A DNA stretch of 64,000 nt from JAPOUP01 sp965221405 (GCA_965221405.1 CBDCSE010000002.1:1922001-1986000), one strand, 5' to 3'. Shown: positions 43,165 to 52,174, counted from the first letter of the stretch. Notes: generated by a model not told the origin, from the letters alone. Made by a program: numbers and translations.

Positions 43165-43593
43165 TCATCGCGTCTGCGCGTGATCGGCCAGCGTCAGGAC
43201 GGATTCGCCGTGCTCGGTCGGCGCCATGGCATTCGCGAACCGGCGGTCGGCCGTCACCACCGTCGCGCCGATGCGGTGCGCGAGCGCGAGATACATGCAG
43301 TCGTAAACCGGGTGGTCGAGCGCCAGCGCCAGACGGGCCGCGTCCGCGCCCACGGTCTCGTCGTCGTTCCAGCGCATCGGCATGTCAGTGAGCAGGGCCA
43401 TGGAGGCGCCGGCTTCGGCCCGTTCGATCTGACCTTGCCGAGCCTTGCGCCACAGCGCATTGGCGACCTCGGCAACCATCAGGCGCGGTGCGTGCAGCTC
43501 CTGCCCGCTGGCCGCCAGTTCCCGCGCGGCACCTGAGTCTGGCTCGTCGACCAGCAGCTTGACCGCCACGCTGGCGTCGACCACGAAGCGCAT
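43165..43593 (-). CDS. vapC: VapC-type PIN-domain RNase toxin
   Basis: A 142-residue PIN protein: FVVDASVAVKLLVDEPDS has the first catalytic Asp, LMVAEVANALWRKARQG the Glu, HPVYDCMYLALAHR the second Asp and ATVVTADRRFANAM the last. VapC toxins cut tRNA or rRNA and are neutralised by the cognate antitoxin. The ATG at 43593 overlaps the antitoxin stop, giving a coupled pair. Longer frames from 43743 run through the antitoxin gene and are not used. Confidence 0.85.
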   Translation of the reverse strand: MRFVVDASVAVKLLVDEPDSGAARELAASGQELHAPRLMVAEVANALWRKARQGQIERAEAGASMALLTDMPMRWNDDETVGADAARLALALDHPVYDCMYLALAHRIGATVVTADRRFANAMAPTEHGESVLTLADHAQTR

Positions 43594-43853
43594 CAGTAGT
43601 CGTCGCGATGGCCGCGGTCGCGGTCCTCGCGGATCAGCACCTCCGCCGGGGTCTGCCTGCGGCCCCTGGTCTTCTCCCGGAGCCGGTCCGACGCCGCGAG
43701 GAACCTTGTCCGCTTCGCCTCCATGTCGTCGTCGGCCGCGCATTGGAGGATGTGGCGAACCTCGCCCTCAAGGGAGCGGTTGTTCGAAGACGCGCGCCGC
43801 TTGAGGCGGTCCACCAAACCGTCGTCGAGCTGTCGCACATGGATTGCTGCCAT
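43593..43853 (-). CDS. vapB: FitA/VapB-type ribbon-helix-helix antitoxin
   Basis: An 86-residue antitoxin: AAIHVRQLDDGLVDRLKRRA forms the ribbon and first helix, and NNRSLEGEVRHILQCA the second helix, as in FitA-like RHH proteins. The charged C-terminus (DRLREKTRGRRQTPAEVLI) would wrap the toxin. It is the first gene of the vapBC pair and is expected to repress its own promoter just upstream (43854 onward). Confidence 0.82.
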   Translation of the reverse strand: MAAIHVRQLDDGLVDRLKRRASSNNRSLEGEVRHILQCAADDDMEAKRTRFLAASDRLREKTRGRRQTPAEVLIREDRDRGHRDDY

Positions 43854-44040
43854 CGGTTTGTCTCCAGGATTGCTGGCATATTGTTAGTGCGCCATTGCCG
43901 TTTATGCAAGCGGCTCCGGCGAGCTGACCTTGCCTTGCCACGCCTTGCTCCACACCCAGGTTCTGTCGCTCGCCGCCCGCAGAGCGGATGGAAGCGTTGG
44001 AAGACCCTGACCATTTCACCCGCGATGTGGGGTTTGCGCG

Positions 44041-44175
44041 ATGGTCGACATGACGAACCGCCACACCTATCCCGACGACGTGACGCTGGGCCAGGCGGCC
44101 GAGCGGGTGGCGATGGCGGCGGAGCGGAAGCTGCGCCGGCACGGGACGGGGAGCGGCCGGGCGCCGGCGCGGTGA
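44041..44175 (+). CDS. Short protein of unknown function
   Basis: A 44-residue frame (ATG at 44041) reading RHTYPDDVTLGQAAERVAMA then AERKLRRHGTG. The composition is protein-like and the TYPDD-TL-EA pattern looks like the start of a small regulatory protein, but I cannot assign it. It lies 54 bases before the zeta module. Confidence 0.3.
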   Translation: MVDMTNRHTYPDDVTLGQAAERVAMAAERKLRRHGTGSGRAPAR

Positions 44176-44229
44176 CGCGGCCGCCGAAGTGGATTGAAAG
44201 GCGTGACGATCGAAGCTATGGTCTTCGGC

Positions 44230-44433
44230 ATGAGCAAGCGTAGGCACACAGACGCCCCGCCGCCTGACATACCGGGGTTTCCCAAAGACTGGCGCGAACA
44301 GATCAGGGCGGATCTGGCGGCTCAGATCGAGGCCGGCGGCACGCTTTACGGCTTGCGTTCGGACGGTGCCTATATCGCGCGGACGAAGGACGGGGACCGG
44401 GTGCTTGAGGCGCCCGGGCGGAAGTCCACCTGA
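44230..44433 (+). CDS. Putative antitoxin of the zeta-like module
   Basis: A 67-residue protein starting with MSKRRHTDAPPPD at 44230, followed by RADLAAQIEAGGTLYGLRSD and ending near RVLEAPGRKST. It is small, charged and directly upstream (8 bases) of a zeta-like toxin gene, the usual place for the antitoxin. It has no epsilon-like sequence that I can see, so the antitoxin type would be new or poorly known to me. Confidence 0.5.
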   Translation: MSKRRHTDAPPPDIPGFPKDWREQIRADLAAQIEAGGTLYGLRSDGAYIARTKDGDRVLEAPGRKST

Positions 44434-44441
44434 CCCAGCCG

Positions 44442-44990
44442 GTGCCCGCGTCCGTGCCGACCCTTCTCGTAGTTGCCGGTCCGAACGGGTGTGGCAAGTC
44501 CACCCTGACCCGCATTAGCGGGTTCAGCGGCATTGAAATCATCGACCCCGACTCCATTGCGCACGACGTCGAGTCCGGCGACCTTCTTCTAAAAGCGGGG
44601 CGGGAGGCGTTGGCCGTCGGCCGGTCATATTTGGTGGAGACCACGCTTGCCGGCTCCGGCATTCTCCGCCACATGGCGGCGGCGCGGCGGTCTGGCTACC
44701 GGGTCGTCCTGCATTACGTGTCGGTCGCCTCGCCGGAACGGGCGCTCGACCGCATCCGCAGCCGGGTGGCGCTCGGTGGCCACGATGTCCCGGAAGCGGA
44801 CGCGGGGCGGCGGTTCTTGCGCTCGCACGCCAATCTCCCTGCTGCGATGGCGCGCGCTGACGAGGTTTTGCTCTACGACAACACCGACCCCGACAGGCCG
44901 CACCGGGAGGTTGCGATCCTGATGGACGGGGTCCGGTGGGTTGCCGGGGCGGTTCCTGACTGGGCGGCCGCGGTTCTTGCCCGAAGCTGA
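44442..44990 (+). CDS. Zeta-toxin-family kinase
   Basis: A 182-residue P-loop kinase: VVAGPNGCGKSTLTR (Walker A, residues 10-24), IIDPDSIAHDV (the Asp-containing block after the first strand), SYLVETTLAGSGILRHM and RAVLHYVSVAS-like strand with RIRSRVALGGHDVP and RRFLRSHANL. Zeta toxins phosphorylate UDP-N-acetylglucosamine or related targets and block cell-wall synthesis. It begins at a GTG 8 bases after the small partner gene. Length and motifs are complete. Confidence 0.72.
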   Translation: MPASVPTLLVVAGPNGCGKSTLTRISGFSGIEIIDPDSIAHDVESGDLLLKAGREALAVGRSYLVETTLAGSGILRHMAAARRSGYRVVLHYVSVASPERALDRIRSRVALGGHDVPEADAGRRFLRSHANLPAAMARADEVLLYDNTDPDRPHREVAILMDGVRWVAGAVPDWAAAVLARS

Positions 44991-45074
44991 ATCGGCCCGC
45001 GCCACTGGATGACGGAGGACGCGGACACATCCGCCAACGCACGGCTCCGGAAAGCGGCCAGCGCATCGGGCCCG

Positions 45075-45851
45075 CTACCAGCACGTGTAACCACCGTCCG
45101 CGACCACAATCGAACCGGTCAGCAAACTCGAGGCGTCGCAGGCCAGAAACAGAACGACTGCGGCAACCTCCTCAGGCTCCCCGATCCTATGGGATGGCGT
45201 CATATCGAGCCAAACGTCCGTCATTTCGGGATCGTCAGCGAGAACCGCCTTTACCAATGGCGTATTGATGTATGTGGGCGCAACGGCATTGACCCGAACC
45301 CCTCTCGCCGCCCATTCCGCGGCGAGAGACTTCGTAAGCATGTGCACGCCGGCCTTCGACGCATTGTAGAACGATTGCGGCTGGGGCCGGTTTGCAATGA
45401 TCCCCGACATCGACCCGATATTGACAATAGAGCCGCAGCCCCGCGCCAGCATCCCCTTTCCAAAGGCGCGTGCGCACCAGAACACCGCGTCCAGATTGAC
45501 GTCAAAGTGACGCCGCCAATGCTGGTCACTGGTCTCTTCCGCCGGCACATTGGACTGGGCGACGCCCGCATTGTTGATCAGGACATCCACACCGCCCAAA
45601 CGCTCGTTCAATTCGTCGGCGAGTGCATTCACCGCACCGCTGTCGGTGACATCGAGGTGGGCGGCCTCGGCGGTCAACCCATCGGCCCGCAGCGCGGACA
45701 CGGTCGCTTCGGCGGCCGCTGCATCGATGTCCGTGACGACCACGTAGGCTCCGGCTTCGCCAAGCGCACCCGCTGTTGCCGCACCGATTCCATGGGCACC
45801 GCCAGTAATCACGGCAATCTGACCGTCCATAGAAAACTTTTCCAAAATCAT
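45075..45851 (-). CDS. SDR-family polyol/sugar dehydrogenase
   Basis: A 258-residue short-chain dehydrogenase: VITGGAHGIGAATAGAL, DVLINNAGVAQ, the catalytic Tyr and Lys in SFYNASKAGVHMLTK, and LLTGSIVVADGGYTCW at the C-terminus, typical of D-arabinitol/D-threitol-type enzymes. Its start overlaps the rpiA stop (ATGA). In an operon with xylulokinase and ribose-5-phosphate isomerase it likely oxidises a polyol to a ketose, though the substrate is not visible. Confidence 0.8.
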   Translation of the reverse strand: MILEKFSMDGQIAVITGGAHGIGAATAGALGEAGAYVVVTDIDAAAAEATVSALRADGLTAEAAHLDVTDSGAVNALADELNERLGGVDVLINNAGVAQSNVPAEETSDQHWRRHFDVNLDAVFWCARAFGKGMLARGCGSIVNIGSMSGIIANRPQPQSFYNASKAGVHMLTKSLAAEWAARGVRVNAVAPTYINTPLVKAVLADDPEMTDVWLDMTPSHRIGEPEEVAAVVLFLACDASSLLTGSIVVADGGYTCW

Positions 45852-46582
45852 GAGGCCATCGCTTTTCCATTGCTCTCGTTTTTCAACGCAATGTACGAAC
45901 GGCCCTCGAATGTGCCAACCACCATGCCGTCGGATTCCCTTGTGAAGAGACCGTTTTCAACCACACCGGGGATCATATTGAGCGCCACCTCAAGTCCTTC
46001 CGGGTCGTCGATCTGGCCGCAGTCGCAATCCAGGATGAAATTGCCGCTGTCGGTGATGACAGGTTCGTCAGCGCCCCGCAGGCTTACGACGGCGCCCGAA
46101 ATACCGTACCTATGTAGCGCATCGCCAATTGACCGCCGGGTTTGACGCCAGCCGAACCGAACGACCTCCACGGGCAGTGGAAACTGGCCAAGCACGTCCA
46201 CAATCTTGCTCTCATCGCAGATGGTGATCATCCTGCGCGAGGCGTGGGCGACGATTTTCTCCCAAAGCAAACAGGCGCCGCCGCCCTTGATCATCCTGAA
46301 CTCGCGGTCGATTTCATCGGGGCCGTCGACCGTCAGGTCGATTTCACCAATGTCATTGATGTCGGTGATCTCTATGCCGACTTCGGCGGCGACATCGATC
46401 GTGCTTCGAGACGTCGCGGTCGCGGTAATGGAGAGGCCATCCGCGACACGTTGGCCGAGTTCCCGGACAAAGAAATGCGAAGTCGTTCCGGATCCAAGCC
46501 CAAGTTTCATGCCGTCGCGAACAAATTCGTCGATCACCTGCCTACCCGCAAGCTTTTTGGCTTCATCCTGTGATAGCATCAT
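45848..46582 (-). CDS. rpiA: Ribose-5-phosphate isomerase A
   Basis: A 244-residue RpiA: MKLGLGSGTTSHFFVREL (the phosphate-binding GxGSGTT loop), DLTVDGPDEIDREFRMIKGG with the catalytic Asp and the DGADE-like motif, and ACLLWEKIVAHASRR. It interconverts ribose 5-phosphate and ribulose 5-phosphate. The start is at the first Met of MMLSQDEAKKL (46582); upstream residues are unrelated. Its place between xylulokinase and an SDR suggests a catabolic copy dedicated to this operon. Confidence 0.85.
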   Translation of the reverse strand: MMLSQDEAKKLAGRQVIDEFVRDGMKLGLGSGTTSHFFVRELGQRVADGLSITATATSRSTIDVAAEVGIEITDINDIGEIDLTVDGPDEIDREFRMIKGGGACLLWEKIVAHASRRMITICDESKIVDVLGQFPLPVEVVRFGWRQTRRSIGDALHRYGISGAVVSLRGADEPVITDSGNFILDCDCGQIDDPEGLEVALNMIPGVVENGLFTRESDGMVVGTFEGRSYIALKNESNGKAMAS

Positions 46583-46631
46583 GTCCTCGAAAGGTTTGGG
46601 TATTGGGCAATGATACGGTTGATCTGCATAT

Positions 46632-48164
46632 TCAGATGGCAGCACTTCGATCGCGAAGTCGGCGAAAGGTCGGCCTTAGCGCGAGATATAGTTCCTGATA
46701 GATGGACAGCATCTCCTGGTAGATCCTGGCGTTGCCAGCATCCGGCTCCCACCGCCCTTCGATGGTGCAGAGCGCCGCTATGTCTTCAGGACTATCCCAG
46801 ACGCCGGTACCTAACCCGGCCACCAGCGCAGCGCCATACGCCGCGCCTTCCGCCGCTCCGCGCACGGTTGCGACTTCCGTACCGAACACATCGGCCTGAA
46901 TCTGGTTCCAGAGCGGGGCGGAGCTACCACCTCCGGAAGCGTGTATCCGAGCGACTCCACCGAGCCCCATTTCGGTCATCAGCGAGGCCATATCAGCGAG
47001 TGCGAACACGACACCCTCCAGAAGTGCGCGGATTAGGTCACTGTCGCCATGTCTGGCCGTCAGACCGACGAAAGCCGCGCGTGCGGAAGGATCAGGCCAC
47101 GGGCATCGCTCCCCCAAAAGGTAGGGAAGGAAGAGCAGACCTTGGCTGCCGGGAGGTGCGGCCTCGGCCCGTTCGACCAATGCGCCAAAGTTGACACCCG
47201 CACCGTCAGGTCCCACCGCTCCGGCAAGCACTGATCGCAGCCAGGAAAACGCTCCACCCGCGTTCAGCGATACGCCCATGCAATGCCAGAGGTCCTCTGC
47301 AACGTTACAGAAGAGCTGCAGTCGCCCGTCCGGATTAGACGGCGTTCTGTCGAGGGCGGTCGCCACAATGCCGGCGGTCCCAACCGTTGTCTGCAGCATA
47401 TTGCCCGATACAACGCCTGAGCCGATTGTCTGGACCACTGCATCGCCACCGCCGCCGACGACCGGCGTTTGTGCTGTAACGCCAAACAATTCAGCGCCCA
47501 GATTGCTGACTGTCCCTGAAATTGCCTGGGATTCAGTGCATCTCGGCAGCAGCGCAGCATCGATCCCGGTTTTTTCCAGAAGCGGCCTTGACCAGCAGCG
47601 GTTTGCCACGTCGAACAGACCGGTTCCGGAGGCATCGGAAACTTCCGTCGCGATCTCGCCGGTCAACTTCAGGCGCAGATAGTCCTTGGGATTGAGAGCG
47701 TGGGCCATTCGCTCAAAGTGCTGCGGCTCATGATTGCGCATCCAAACTATTTTGCCACCGGTATATCCTGGCAACATTGGGTTGTTCGTCATTGCCAGAA
47801 GCCCTTCCAGGCCCCCCGCGGCTTCGGTGATCTGCTGGCACTCGGCTTCCGTGCGCTGATCGTTCCAGAGAATTGCCGGGCGGATAACGCCCAGATCCCT
47901 GTCCAGAGGTGTCAGGCCGTGCATCTGTCCAGTCAGGCCAATTGCGGTGAAGTCCGGAGAGCCGATTGCACCTGTAACCTTGGCAATGGCCATCCTGGCG
48001 CCTTTGATCCAATCGTCAGGATTCTGCTCACTCCAACCCTCGCGCGGGATGGAAAGTGGATAGCCGACGGTTGCGCTAGCGAGTAATGCGCCGTCCCGGC
48101 CCACTGCTATGGCTTTACAGCTCGATGTCCCTATATCGATCCCGAGTATCGCGGTGTCCTTCAT
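46632..48164 (-). CDS. xylB: Xylulokinase-type carbohydrate kinase
   Basis: A 510-residue FGGY kinase: ILGIDIGTSSCKAIAVG is the first phosphate loop, FTAIGLTGQMHGLTPLD and LWNDQR are xylulokinase marks, VVGGGGDAVVQTIGSG and the second phosphate loop (ARIHASGGGSSAPLWNQIQA) complete the fold. It phosphorylates D-xylulose or a close ketose. The start at 48164 follows the ALDH stop by about 10 bases. Confidence 0.85.
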   Translation of the reverse strand: MKDTAILGIDIGTSSCKAIAVGRDGALLASATVGYPLSIPREGWSEQNPDDWIKGARMAIAKVTGAIGSPDFTAIGLTGQMHGLTPLDRDLGVIRPAILWNDQRTEAECQQITEAAGGLEGLLAMTNNPMLPGYTGGKIVWMRNHEPQHFERMAHALNPKDYLRLKLTGEIATEVSDASGTGLFDVANRCWSRPLLEKTGIDAALLPRCTESQAISGTVSNLGAELFGVTAQTPVVGGGGDAVVQTIGSGVVSGNMLQTTVGTAGIVATALDRTPSNPDGRLQLFCNVAEDLWHCMGVSLNAGGAFSWLRSVLAGAVGPDGAGVNFGALVERAEAAPPGSQGLLFLPYLLGERCPWPDPSARAAFVGLTARHGDSDLIRALLEGVVFALADMASLMTEMGLGGVARIHASGGGSSAPLWNQIQADVFGTEVATVRGAAEGAAYGAALVAGLGTGVWDSPEDIAALCTIEGRWEPDAGNARIYQEMLSIYQELYLALRPTFRRLRDRSAAI

Positions 48165-48174
48165 ATTTCCCGCC

Positions 48175-49620
48175 CTAAACGCCCTCGAAATGAAGTCGGA
48201 TGTGCTTGAGATTGAGGTATTCCAACAAGCCCTCACGACCGTGTTCGTATCCGACGCCGCTTTGCTTGCGCCCACCATATGGCGCGTTGATTATCCCAGC
48301 ATCCACGTTATTGACCGCGACATTTCCATAATCCAAACGCTTTGTCAGGTACCTCATTTCGTCCATGTGCTTTGTGAACGCGTAGGCGGCGAGGCCAAAA
48401 GGCGTGTCGTTCGCCAAATCAACTGCATGGGCGAGTGACCGGAAAGGCGCCACCCCCACAAGCGGCCCGAAGGTTTCCTCGGTCATCACCTTCATCTCAT
48501 GGGTGCAATCAGCCAATACGGTCGGCCGGAAAAAGTAACCTTTCTGGAACCGGTCTCCCTCCGGTGGGCTTCCGCCGGCAACAAGACGCGCACCCCGGCT
48601 CAGGGCGTCGGCAAGATGGTCTTTAGTTTTCTCCAGGGGTTCCGCGGATGCCATCGCTCCGAGATCTGCCGCCGGATTTTCGAGGCCATCGCCGATGACT
48701 AGAGCATCGGCCGCGGCGGCGAGTTTCTCGACGAAACGCTCATACACCGGTTCAGCGACATAGATGCGGTTGATTGCGATGCAGATCTGGCCCATATTCC
48801 GGAATGACCTACGGGCGGCACCGATAACGGCCTTTTCCAGATCCGCGGTTCCGGTGACGATCATCGGGCAGTTGCCACCAAGCTCCAACGATAGCATTTT
48901 AATATCGTTACAGGATTTCTGAATCCTCAAGCCAACCTCGGCAGAACCCGTGAAAGCGACCTTATCGACCAATGGACTTTCAACGAGGGCCTGACCCACC
49001 GTAGAACCCTTGCCGGTAACCATGTTGAGCACCCCAGCCGGCACGCCGGCATCGTGCACGCAGCGGGCGATCTCGAGTGGGCTAAGCGGTGTCAGTTCCG
49101 GTGGCTTGACCACCATGGTGCAGCCGGCGGCCAGCCCGGCTCCGACCTTCCAGCCGATCAGTTCGGCCGGGTAATTCCACGGTGAAATCGCCGCAACCAC
49201 GCCGACCGGTTCTCGTACGACCAGGCTTTGATAGTCCATACTGTCGTTTGGAATGATCTCTCCATGGACCCTTGTCGCTTCCTCGCCATAAAACTCAAAC
49301 GTCTTTGCGAGCTTCTGAATTTCCCCGAGAGCTTCGTTCAGCGGCTTTCCTTGCTCGGCTGTCATAAGCCGTGCGATCCCATCCGCCCTTTCATGGAACA
49401 GACGACCGGCTTTTTTCAGAAGACATGCCCGTTCGACCGGTGGTGCCGTGGACCAGGCTGGAAATGCCTTTCTGGCCGCCTTCAGCGCCAGCTCAATCTC
49501 GTCAATGGTCGCGTTGGTAATGGCTCCCACGACGTCAAGGGAGGCAGGGTTGACCACATCGATCACTGATCCACGACCTGGAATCCAACTACCGCCGATA
49601 TACTGTCTGGCTACCCTCAT
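48175..49620 (-). CDS. NAD(P)-dependent aldehyde dehydrogenase
   Basis: A 481-residue complete ALDH: VVAAISPWNYPAELIGWKVG, KVAFTGSAEVGLRIQKSC, the catalytic Glu in SLELGGNCPMIVTG, the catalytic Cys in RNMGQICIAINRIYVAE, and VMTEETFGPLVGVAPF. It resembles succinate-semialdehyde/glycolaldehyde-type enzymes. It is the promoter-proximal gene of the minus-strand operon ALDH-xylB-rpiA-SDR and starts at 49620, 66 bases from the palindrome. Confidence 0.85.
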   Translation of the reverse strand: MRVARQYIGGSWIPGRGSVIDVVNPASLDVVGAITNATIDEIELALKAARKAFPAWSTAPPVERACLLKKAGRLFHERADGIARLMTAEQGKPLNEALGEIQKLAKTFEFYGEEATRVHGEIIPNDSMDYQSLVVREPVGVVAAISPWNYPAELIGWKVGAGLAAGCTMVVKPPELTPLSPLEIARCVHDAGVPAGVLNMVTGKGSTVGQALVESPLVDKVAFTGSAEVGLRIQKSCNDIKMLSLELGGNCPMIVTGTADLEKAVIGAARRSFRNMGQICIAINRIYVAEPVYERFVEKLAAAADALVIGDGLENPAADLGAMASAEPLEKTKDHLADALSRGARLVAGGSPPEGDRFQKGYFFRPTVLADCTHEMKVMTEETFGPLVGVAPFRSLAHAVDLANDTPFGLAAYAFTKHMDEMRYLTKRLDYGNVAVNNVDAGIINAPYGGRKQSGVGYEHGREGLLEYLNLKHIRLHFEGV

Positions 49621-49686
49621 GCTCGGCCTTTCGGTACGCTGGACGCCTCCCATTCGTGAAACGAAGCGCCTGATGCAAGCGTATCC

Positions 49687-49714
49687 TGATATCCCGCGGA
49701 ACCGCGGGATATCA
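49687..49714. promoter_or_regulatory. Perfect 13-bp palindrome upstream of the ALDH-xylB operon
   Basis: TGATATCCCGCGG (49687-49699), AA, CCGCGGGATATCA (49702-49714): two perfectly complementary arms with a 2-base centre. It lies 66 bases upstream of the ALDH start on the minus strand. The lack of a T-run and the small loop make a terminator impossible; a dimeric repressor operator (for example LacI- or GntR-like) is the natural reading. No regulator gene is adjacent. Confidence 0.65.
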
Positions 49715-50026
49715 AGACCATTGTGACCACGTCTATGTGCCCCATGTGGGGGATTCCCCGGAAACGAGCCAAGGTATTCAGGTTTCTGGCTGCCCGGATC
49801 CGCCCGGGTCGCACATATTCCAATCGTTGGCCAAGCGGCAAACCGGGCGGGTCCGCGCGTGCGCGGCAGCCGTGGCAGCTGATTCTGCCGGATTCCCGGA
49901 AACCGGCAACATGCAGGCGCTGTCTTGCCAGTACGCGAATCGCGCCTTATACGCACGCTTCAATTGGCGTGGCCGGCCAAAGAGGCATGCCGAGTTCCGC
50001 CGGAACCACCTTTGATGGAGAAGGAA

Positions 50027-50227
50027 ATGCCCAAGATGAAGACCAAGTCGAGCGCCAAGAAGCGCTTCAGGACGACCGCTTCGGGTCGTGTGAAGGTTGC
50101 CCAGGCCGGCAAGCGCCACGGGATGATCAAGCGAACAAGGAAGTTCATCCGTAATGCACGCGGAACAACCACGTTAAGTGCCCCTGACGAAAAAATCGTC
50201 AAGGGTTTCATGCCTTATTCGCGCTGA
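50027..50227 (+). CDS. rpmI: 50S ribosomal protein L35
   Basis: A 66-residue L35: MPKMKTKSSAKKRFRTTASG, then KRHGMIKRTRKFIRNARG and IVKGFMPYSR, complete and alphaproteobacterial in style. The ATG at 50027 follows GGAGAAGGAA. infC is not upstream, as is common in this class. rplT follows after 12 bases. Confidence 0.95.
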   Translation: MPKMKTKSSAKKRFRTTASGRVKVAQAGKRHGMIKRTRKFIRNARGTTTLSAPDEKIVKGFMPYSR

Positions 50228-50239
50228 GGAGCCGGAGAC

Positions 50240-50602
50240 ATGCCACGAACCACAGGGGGAACCGTAGCCCACGCCCGCCACAGGAAAACCATCAAAGCCG
50301 CGAAAGGCTACTACGGACGTAGGTCAAAGAACTTCAAGACCGCCAGGCAGGCGGTTGACAGGGCCAATCAATACGCGACCCGTGACCGTAGGATGCGCAA
50401 GCGAAATTTCAGGGCGCTTTGGATCCAGAGGATCAATGCCGCGGTGCGCGCCCATGACAGTGAGTTGACCTATTCACGGTTCATTAACGGTTTGTCCAAG
50501 GCCGGTATAGAGGTTGACCGTAAGGTACTGGCCGATCTGGCGGTCAACGAACCTGGAACATTCGGTGCCATAGTCGAGAGGGCCAAGCTGGCATTGGCAT
50601 GA
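50240..50602 (+). CDS. rplT: 50S ribosomal protein L20
   Basis: A 120-residue L20: HARHRKTIKAAKGYYGRRSK, RRMRKRNFRALWIQRINAAV and TYSRFINGLSKAGIEVDRKV. It binds 23S rRNA early in assembly and can repress its own operon. The gene is complete. In many relatives pheST follows directly; here 2.8 kb of debris intervenes. Confidence 0.95.
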   Translation: MPRTTGGTVAHARHRKTIKAAKGYYGRRSKNFKTARQAVDRANQYATRDRRMRKRNFRALWIQRINAAVRAHDSELTYSRFINGLSKAGIEVDRKVLADLAVNEPGTFGAIVERAKLALA

Positions 50603-51019
50603 TCTTCGGTCATCTCTATGGCCTGCACCACCCCTTTCCGGAGCTCTCGGCACCCCGCTTGCTCGCCCGGTTGATTGGCCAGCATGTGCAAGGTCGCGCT
50701 GGTATTACCGCCGGGAATGCCAGCGCCTTTCCGATTTATGACGACGGAAGGCCTGACATGCAAATCCGCGGAAGCCTCCCGAACGTCCGCTCCACCAGCC
50801 GACTGCGGCATCGGACGGTGAAGCTTTTGCGTACCCGGGTTTCCGGATGGTCCCGGAGACCGGTTCGGGGCCGTTTCTCCTGCGCGACCCCCGGCTTCGG
50901 TTCCGGGTGGCTGCTGTCCGCCCGCGTTTCCGACACCTCCTGGTACCCGGCCAATAGCATATGAATCTCACCCATTAATTCCGGTGCCCCATACCCACCC
51001 GCATGGACACCCCGAACCC
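50603..51019. other. Gene-poor stretch after rplT
   Basis: About 420 bases without a convincing gene. A minus-strand segment (50736-50975) reads SFTVRCRSRLVERTFGRLPR, faintly like the RRWVVERTF block of IS5 transposases, but too short to assign. No terminator with a clear T-run follows rplT. Confidence 0.3.
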
Positions 51020-51454
51020 ACCTACGGTGCGATGTTGGTCATGAAAAGCTGTAGTTCATCGCGTCGAACGACCAACGCATCGCCGCCGCCGGAGCGAGAT
51101 GCCCGCGATCAAAGCCCGTGCGCGTATTGTCTGAGTGAACGACCCGATGTTGTTCGGGAGCCAGGAGGTCTGCCCTGAAACTGTCTTTCCGTTCGATCGT
51201 CTGGTTGAGCAGTTTCTCCCGCCTGAGACGGTATGCGCCCCAGTCCGGCACATTGCGCTCCGGGTTTAAGGCGACGACCTGGCCCGTATGGCAGATCACG
51301 ATCCGATCCGGAGCGGCGGCCGCCCCGACATCTTCCAGAAGGTTTCTGGAGACCGGCCGCCCGAACGGCGTGAATTGATCGCACGCTGCTGCCGTGGGCT
51401 GCATGGCAAACACACCGCAGCGCTCAACAGCCCTGAGAACAGAGATAGTCGCAT
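51020..51454 (-). pseudogene. Secreted DNA/RNA non-specific endonuclease (NUC family), broken
   Basis: A signal peptide (MRLSLFSGLLSAAVCLPC, ATG at 51454) is in one frame; the body is in another: FTPFGRPVSRN, IVICHTGQVVALNPERNVPD, GAYRLRREKLL and the active-site GFDRGHLAPAAAMRWSFDAM. DRGH supplies the catalytic His of NUC enzymes. Shortly after, the frame ends; SFMTNIAP continues in a third frame, then a stop replaces the expected Gln. At least two indels and a nonsense change kill the gene. Confidence 0.65.
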
Positions 51455-51610
51455 CTTCTCTCGATAGAACCTCTTGCAGAACTGCGCGGCCGGGCGGTTT
51501 TTCCCTGTGAAACGGGCATTTTTTTGACTTCCGGGTCTGGATATGGAGCCGCCCCTCCGGCATGATGAAGGCACCAAACACACAACATACAGGGAGACGG
51601 CCCCATATCC

Positions 51611-51895
51611 GTGGCAGGGTTCGTATCAGAAGCCTGGCACCGCCTGCAGGGGGAACTTCTGCGCTTCCCCGCCGGGGAGCATCCGCTGGGGGAGACGCAC
51701 GGCAGGTTCGTGGCGGTGCCGGGCCCCGCGCCGGTGGAGCGGCATGTGCACCACGGTCGCCGTGGCACCGGCTGTCCGGGACCTTCCGGCCACGTCCGCG
51801 CCGGTCGACCGGCTCAGGTACGGCCCGACGCTGCGGTGCCGGAACGCTGGCGGACGCGCGGGCGGGCAGCCAGGGCCGCCGGAACCGCGATAATT
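51611..51895 (+). pseudogene. IS1182-like transposase, degenerate N-terminus
   Basis: VAGFVSEAWHRLQGELLRFP and LGETHGRFVAVPG match the start of IS1182-type transposases (FV-EAW-R-Q-ELFPFL, LGERHRRLV). Further pieces (VDRLRYGPTLR, then CRNAGG) are in another frame. Only a decayed stub is left. Confidence 0.45.
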
Positions 51896-51904
51896 GTGCA
51901 AGAG

Positions 51905-52041
51905 GCTCGGTGATCTACGGGCGCATCAAGAAAAGCGGTGCCCGATGGTCAATGAAGAGAGCCAACAGCATTATGGCGCTGAGGTGCTGCTCGCCCAACA
52001 ACCGGATTACCGACCTGCTCAACTGGCGGTGTGCTGCCTGA
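51905..52041 (+). pseudogene. Transposase C-terminal stub, family uncertain
   Basis: A frame reading VIYGRIKKSGARWSMKRANS and IMALRCCSPNNRITDLLNW ends at 52041. The K-SG-RWS-ANAI-ALRC pattern is a C-terminal block of ISKra4/ISNCY-like transposases. The N-terminal part is not present. Confidence 0.45.
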
Positions 52042-52174
52042 GCGGGATAAATCCGGACACACCCAATTGACAGCATGGATGCGGGCGTGATGCGGAACAG
52101 GGGCGGGCATGGTGCGGAGAAAGACGAACCGGGCGCAGCTGACAATATGTAGCCAGAAGGATACATTCCTCTCA

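Noticed and set aside
50736..50975. IS5-family transposase fragment on the minus strand (RLVERTFGRL).
   Set aside because: Only about ten residues resemble the family and the surroundings do not support it.
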